DNA from: Primula veris
Lineage: Eukaryota > Streptophyta > Magnoliopsida > Ericales > Primulaceae
NCBI GenBank assembly: GCA_963682055.1
Contig: OY821743.1
Span: 15,721,566 to 15,785,565, forward strand
DNA: 64,000 nt
Direction of reading: 5' to 3'
The notes under the pieces are model-generated. The model searched no databases. It was not told the origin of the DNA and worked only from the letters and a program-made list of their open reading frames with translations. The translations under genes and the position numbers were made by a program. The stretch's first letter is position 1; every line of letters starts with the position of its first letter. Shown here piece by piece: positions 59,001 through 64,000 of this stretch.

Positions 59001-62000
59001 TACACAAAATCGAGTAAGCAGTACTGACCTATCAAGTAATCACTAGTACGTAAAATGTCACAATTATTACGCCAAGCTATCATGATCTATGATTATTTGG
59101 ATTTAAAATTTCTATCTTGGTGTACATAATTATTGTTTTTAGTTGAAATTCTAATAATGGTGTTCTAACAGTTTGATTTGGTGTTAGATTGGTCGAAATG
59201 TGAAGCTCATGATGTAGTAATTGTTAGAACTCGCTAGCATGGTGTACAAAAATGACTTTTTCCCTAAAATAAAAAGATGTTTCACTAACCTTTTTGTAAG
59301 CATCTAGCCAAGGAGTCTGATAATTGGATAAAGTATGTGGGCCATGAGTTCCAATCCTTGGCGGTTGTCTCGGAAAAGTTGAGTAAAACTGAAAATACCA
59401 CACTGGCCCTCTCTCTGCACAAAAAACAAAAAACACAGAAAAAATAGAGCAGCAGTCAGAAGTAGTTACATGAAAGAAATGAATATACTATCAATTTCTA
59501 TAAACCTACTTTGTCACAGCAACTTGGACATGTTCCAATTCTGTCAAAGTGACTAAGGACTTGTTTGCTTTCAGCTTTAAGCAGCCCTTTTTGTTTTTGT
59601 TTTTAAAGTTGGGCTGCATTTGGTTGATCAGCTTGAAAATTGGGCTTTTCTTGTTTTCTGGCCTGGAAAAGCTAGAGGTTTCAAGCTGGACAACCCAGCT
59701 TTTCCCCCAACCTCGAAATTCCAGCTTATTTGAATAAAGCTGTGCAAGCAAACAAGCCTCATGAAGCCTATCGAAAAGAGCTTGAATCTACCGAGCAATT
59801 AGCAAGGAAACATTAACATAGATGAATGACTTACCGAGGTGAAATATTTTCCAGCTTCAAACTAGAATGTATTAATTTAAATTTTACTTCATCCACCTCA
59901 AAAGTCACCGAGCACTGGTCTAGACAAGATTTAACCGCACAATATATTCTTGATATACTGCTTAGATCCTCATTATCCGAAAATACAACACAATATTTAG
60001 GAGGTTTATCACTTTGACAGGACAAATTTGCTGCATACTCTGACGACCCCATCACTATATCAGATTCTTGTCTACGAACAGCGTCACTTTTGCAATTTCG
60101 ATTATCTATCACATCTCTTCTAACAATTTCCTTAATATTACTAAATTGAAACTCCATTACAGGAACAAAAGGTGATAATGGCCTTTCCAAAGCTCTACGA
60201 TAGCATTCCTCGTCGACATCATTATCTAAATCAAGAAGTTTCATAAAATCTCCTTCTACCATTTCCTTAAAGCATCCCAATTCTCTATTATCCCTGTCAA
60301 TATCACAAATTCCATTTTTTTCCTTGGGGTTCTTAGAACCCTCAAAAATATGCTCTACTTGCTCTACGGAAGATCCTTTTTTTCTTTTCTTATTAGACTT
60401 CTCTTGGAAGGAGTTGCCCGTTGGATTTTGTAACATACCATGAATTTCCGACAACTTCCCTTCCAAACGCATCTGCCAATTTTTACCCTGGGAATATAAA
60501 TTTTCAATAGACTGAACAGCATTAACGATGCTCTTCCTTTTTCTACTCTTCTTCATAGGACTTTGACCACTATTTTCTGCGATGTTGTGAATATTTGATT
60601 GTAAAAATGTGTTCCCTTCAAGTAATCTAGCTGTTGTGGTAACCAAAGAATCTTTTCCCTGTGATGCCATTAATGGTGTATCAGTAAACGACGCCATGGT
60701 GGAATTAATGGCGCAACTCTCTAACTTTTCTCTCTCACTACATCTAAGCATAGAATCCATTTTAGAATCGATACCTGAGATAGCCAAAGAATTAGACTTT
60801 TCGGCCACATTATCTTGGGGAATTTGCAGTTGATTCGGATACTTGCTCAATAAATCCTCTTGCAGATTTGACAGGGAAGAATTATAAATATTATCCTGCA
60901 AAATGATGCAATAATTTAAGTACATAAAGTCGTGTGAGAAATCTTAAAAAAATAAAAATGAATTGGATGCTAGCCAGTGAACTGGGGACTTGCAAGTCAA
61001 ACGATACCTATTCATTTAATCTAATTTGGTGATCTTACAAGTAGACTCTTTATTCGGATACTTTAGAAAAGAGGCAAGTCAAATGGAGACTTGCACTTCT
61101 TAAAAAATTCAAATCCTTACTCTGACAAGTAATATACTTGGCATGCCTTTTCATTCATCATTTGGCTTTTTTTTACAAATTAATGTAGACTTTTTATTTA
61201 TTTATTAAAAACTGAATTTTTGTGTGGCACTATTTTTGAAATGAGACACTACAACCAAATGTATCAAAAGAAATTATAAGCATACAAGAAAAGCTAGCCT
61301 TTTCAATGTGTCAAAAAGAGCTAGTTTTTTTTTTTTTGCATAAAAGTTGCAACCAAACATATCACATACCCAATTCATCCGATGTGGTGTATTGCAATTG
61401 GACTTGTGTCTGTACTTCTAAAAGTGAGTGGTATTAACAAAATAAATAAATAGAGAATAGACGGGAAGAAACACAAACCTTATTGGACCTATTTCTACCT
61501 TCTGTATTGTGCACAAAGCAATCGTCTAGTACTTTTATCCGCTGCAAAAAGTGGACAAATTCATAATTCATGCTATCAAGTTTTTGTTGTAACATATCCT
61601 TACGATCTCTTTCCAGCTTAGCAACTTCTTTAGCATGCTTTACTTGCTTATTTTTTAACTTCAAATGCTTCCTCATCATCTCCAGTTCAGCATTTTTGGA
61701 ATTAATATCTTTATCCGAATTTGCAACAGAAACCTCAAGAGATGATTTAGAGAATAAAAGTATAGATATTTCCTTCTGTAATTTGTCAATCTTTTCTTCT
61801 AAGGCTTTCTTTTCATTAACTTCGGCAACGTCTTTTGATATTTCTGACTTATTTGTCACTGGATCTGTGTTTTTCTTTTTTCTTATAATCTTCTGTTTCT
61901 CTTCCTTGAGTCTTTTAATATTTTCTTGCATCTGCTTTTGTAAACTCAGAATTTTCTGCTTATTCTCCTCCAGCTGCCGTGATAAATTATCTCCACGGCA

Positions 62001-64000
62001 TTTCTCGTCACTGGCTTTCTTCTTATAAAATTCGACTTTGGCAATCTCAGCATCTACAAGCCTTTTCTCATCGAGTGCCTTTTGCCTTTCCAACTCCATT
62101 TTTTTCTTTGCATCTCTCTCTATAACCAACTGTGATCTCACTTCCCCAACTTTTCTTTTTAGTTTTTTCAACATGGCTTGGTTTTCGTCTGCTTTTTTCT
62201 GTTCTTCATTCATTTTACTTTCTCTCTCACAATCTGACTTAATTCTTTCATTTTCGAAAAGCATTTTGAGATTATCAAATTCTGTTTCCATTTCAGCGAT
62301 TTGTGTGCGAAGAAGCAACAATTCACTGTCTTCATCCTTGGACTTTGAACTTTCTTGCGCATGCAATGATTGTACTTCAGCCTTGAGAACATCGTTCTCT
62401 TTAGCTAACGATACCCGATTAGCTAATTCTTTTTTCTTCTCTGCTTTCTCTCTCTCAATGACCTCTTTTAGCTTACTAATTTCTTTCTCCATTTCAACAT
62501 TCTCTTTAGCTAACGATACCCGATTAGCTAATTCTTTTTTCTTCTCTGCTTTCTCTCTCTCAATAACCTCTTTCAGCTTACTAATTTCCGCTTCCATTTC
62601 AACATTCTCTTTAGCTAATGATACGCGATTAGCTAGTTCCATTTTCTTCTCTGCTTTCTCTCTCTCAATGACCTCTTTTAGCTTACTAATTTCTGCTTCC
62701 ATGTCAACACGAGTTACAAGAAGTGAAAATTCACTATCTATAACTTGAGCGTTTGATTTTGAGTTTTCTCTCTCATGCAGTGAGTGTATCTCAGTCTTGA
62801 GAGCAGCATTTTCTTTCTCCAACAATACTCGATTAGCTAATTCCTTGTTCTTCTCCAGCTTCTCTTCCTCGACGAGCTCCTTCAGCTTATTAATTATTTC
62901 TGTTTCCATTTCATCATGGCACGTTGCAACAACTGGTTTTCCACACTCTACAGGTTGATCGTTTGCTTTCGAGCTTTCTCTTTCCCGAAACGAATGTATC
63001 TCACTCTTGAGGAGATCAATTTCTCTCTCCAACAAGACCCGATTCCCTAATTCCTTATCTTTCTTCTCTCTCTCTTCCTCAACCAGCTTTTTGAGTGTAT
63101 TAATTTCTTCTCCCATTTCAGAATTACGCGTACTAAGAAGTGATATTTCACAATCTACAGCTTGAGCGTTTGAATTCGAGCCTTCTCTCTCAAGCAATGA
63201 ATCTATCTTGGACTTCAAGACAACAATTTCTTTCTCCAAAAACACTCTATTCGATGATTCCTTAAATTTCTCCTTTCTGCCTTTCTCAACGAGCTCCTTG
63301 AGCTTCTCAATTTCTGCTTCTCTTTCCGAAAGCTGTCTTCGAAGAAGCAACATATTTCTATCAAAATCTTGAACCCTCGACTCCAACACTTCTTTCTCAT
63401 CCTTTAAAACATCTATTTCCCCCTCCAACGACACCCGAGCGGCTGATTCCTTAGATTTCTCCTCTCTTTCAGCATCAGCTTGCACCTTTTCTTCCTCGTA
63501 AGCTGCAAACCATAATATAACAAAGAATACGTAAAAAAATCAAATATTGATAAAAAGACTGCCGTTCTCATAGATTCAATGATGTATCGCTGCATCCAAA
63601 TTATTGACTCGACGGATTACGTTCCCTTGCAATAAAATAGGGAATTATAAATTCTGTCAAATTGACAAAAGTAACCAAACATAGACTAAGAGTAGTAGAT
63701 TTAACCAAAATTTCTTTGCTTTTCAGACAACTAAAGAGTCCGTTTGGCATCAACTGTTTTGGTCAAAAAGCTGCTTTTCGGAAGCAATTGTAAAAAAGCT
63801 TGATTATAAATTCCAGTTAGTGCGTTTGGTAACATATTTTGAAAATCTATATTTATTAATATTTGCGTTTGGTTTTAGATTTAGCTTTTTGCTAATTCAT
63901 TCAAAATGACGAAATTGTCCATATTTTAAAGATAATTAAACTCCGAAAAAGGTAAAAAAAATCCAAGAAAAACATAGATTTTTGCTTTTTAAGCTTGTCC
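56086..64000 (-). CDS. MEE22: Large coiled-coil protein, MEE22/EMB1611-like (5' end outside window)
   Basis: Six exons on the minus strand: 61479-63502, 59835-60895, 59290-59414, 58113-58867, 57389-57501, 56086-56416, all with AG/GT borders and fitting phases, giving about 1469 residues to a TAG stop. The first visible exon starts AYEEEKVQADAEREEK and is almost wholly a charged coiled coil; at 62400-62720 a 35-residue unit is repeated three times. The next exon is polar and lysine/serine rich (KKSRKRKSIVNAVQSIENLY). The last four exons are non-coiled, Leu- and Cys-rich and probably helical (HWDWTCEHIVPQMLKLL, FLGKLGRLGVD). This layout and the AYEEE.. entry resemble the Arabidopsis embryo and meristem protein MEE22/EMB1611, whose biochemical role is unsettled. 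Upstream exons lie beyond 64000. Identification is from memory and moderate; the exon model is strong. Confidence 0.75.
59557..59758. mobile_element. MITE-like inverted repeat in an intron of the coiled-coil gene
   Basis: GGACTTGTTTGCTT at the left and AAGCAAACAAGCC at the right are inverted, followed inward by AGCTTTAA and its partner AAAGCT. No clear 8-bp target duplication, so the class (hAT-like by its GTTTGCTT ends) is tentative. A similar CCGTTTGG-type end occurs at about 63750, running out of the window. Confidence 0.55.
63503..64000. other. Intron of the coiled-coil gene
   Basis: Begins at the acceptor TTTGCAG before exon AYEEEK and runs off the window. Contains a partial TIR-type repeat (GAGTCCGTTTGGCATC, about 63747). 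No coding block. Confidence 0.65.

Noticed and set aside
61570..62748. Long Ser/Phe-rich open frames on the plus strand
   Set aside because: Antisense shadows of the coiled-coil exon; the minus strand has splice sites, correct phases and a recognisable protein.

Overview
The window is nuclear DNA from a flowering plant, most likely a eudicot. It is AT-rich, has long introns with GT-AG borders, and is crowded with plant transposable elements (Copia, Gypsy, CACTA, hAT and Stowaway-like MITEs, foldback elements). I could not place the species more precisely.

Two genes look functional, both on the minus strand. At 2316-19083 is a complete SOS1-type plasma-membrane Na+/H+ antiporter. I resolved 23 coding exons whose phases all fit and that sum to 1166 codons plus stop; one intron uses a GC donor. 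At 56086 to beyond 64000 is the C-terminal part (six exons, about 1469 residues) of a large coiled-coil protein resembling MEE22/EMB1611. Its 5' exons lie outside the window.

The 36 kb between them is accessory DNA. 20.0-20.7 kb carries degenerate copies of SOS1 exon 1. 21.96-28.89 kb is a complete Copia element with nearly identical LTRs but decayed coding, inserted into a foldback MITE. 29.9-35 kb holds a foldback element, a Gypsy protease fragment, an hAT-like MITE and a Copia RNase H relic. A KRP/ICK CDK-inhibitor relic lies at 36.5 kb. 39.0-43.6 kb is a G-type lectin receptor-kinase pseudogene split by a CACTA transposon. 44.6-45.0 kb holds a MITE between microsatellites. 45.0-48.4 kb is a 5'-truncated Gypsy element with an open RT-RNase H-integrase frame. 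50.9-54.1 kb is an internally deleted, inverted relative of the 22-29 kb Copia element.

Two observations stand out. First, the Copia element has, between RNase H and its polypurine tract, a series of short RNA hairpins whose stems differ between copies but remain paired while the loops stay constant. Second, both ends of SOS1 are locally multiplied: the last exon has two decayed copies downstream, exon 1 has two decayed copies upstream, and a third piece of exon 1 with an intact splice donor sits inside intron 1. All calls were made by reading the sequence; no searches were run.
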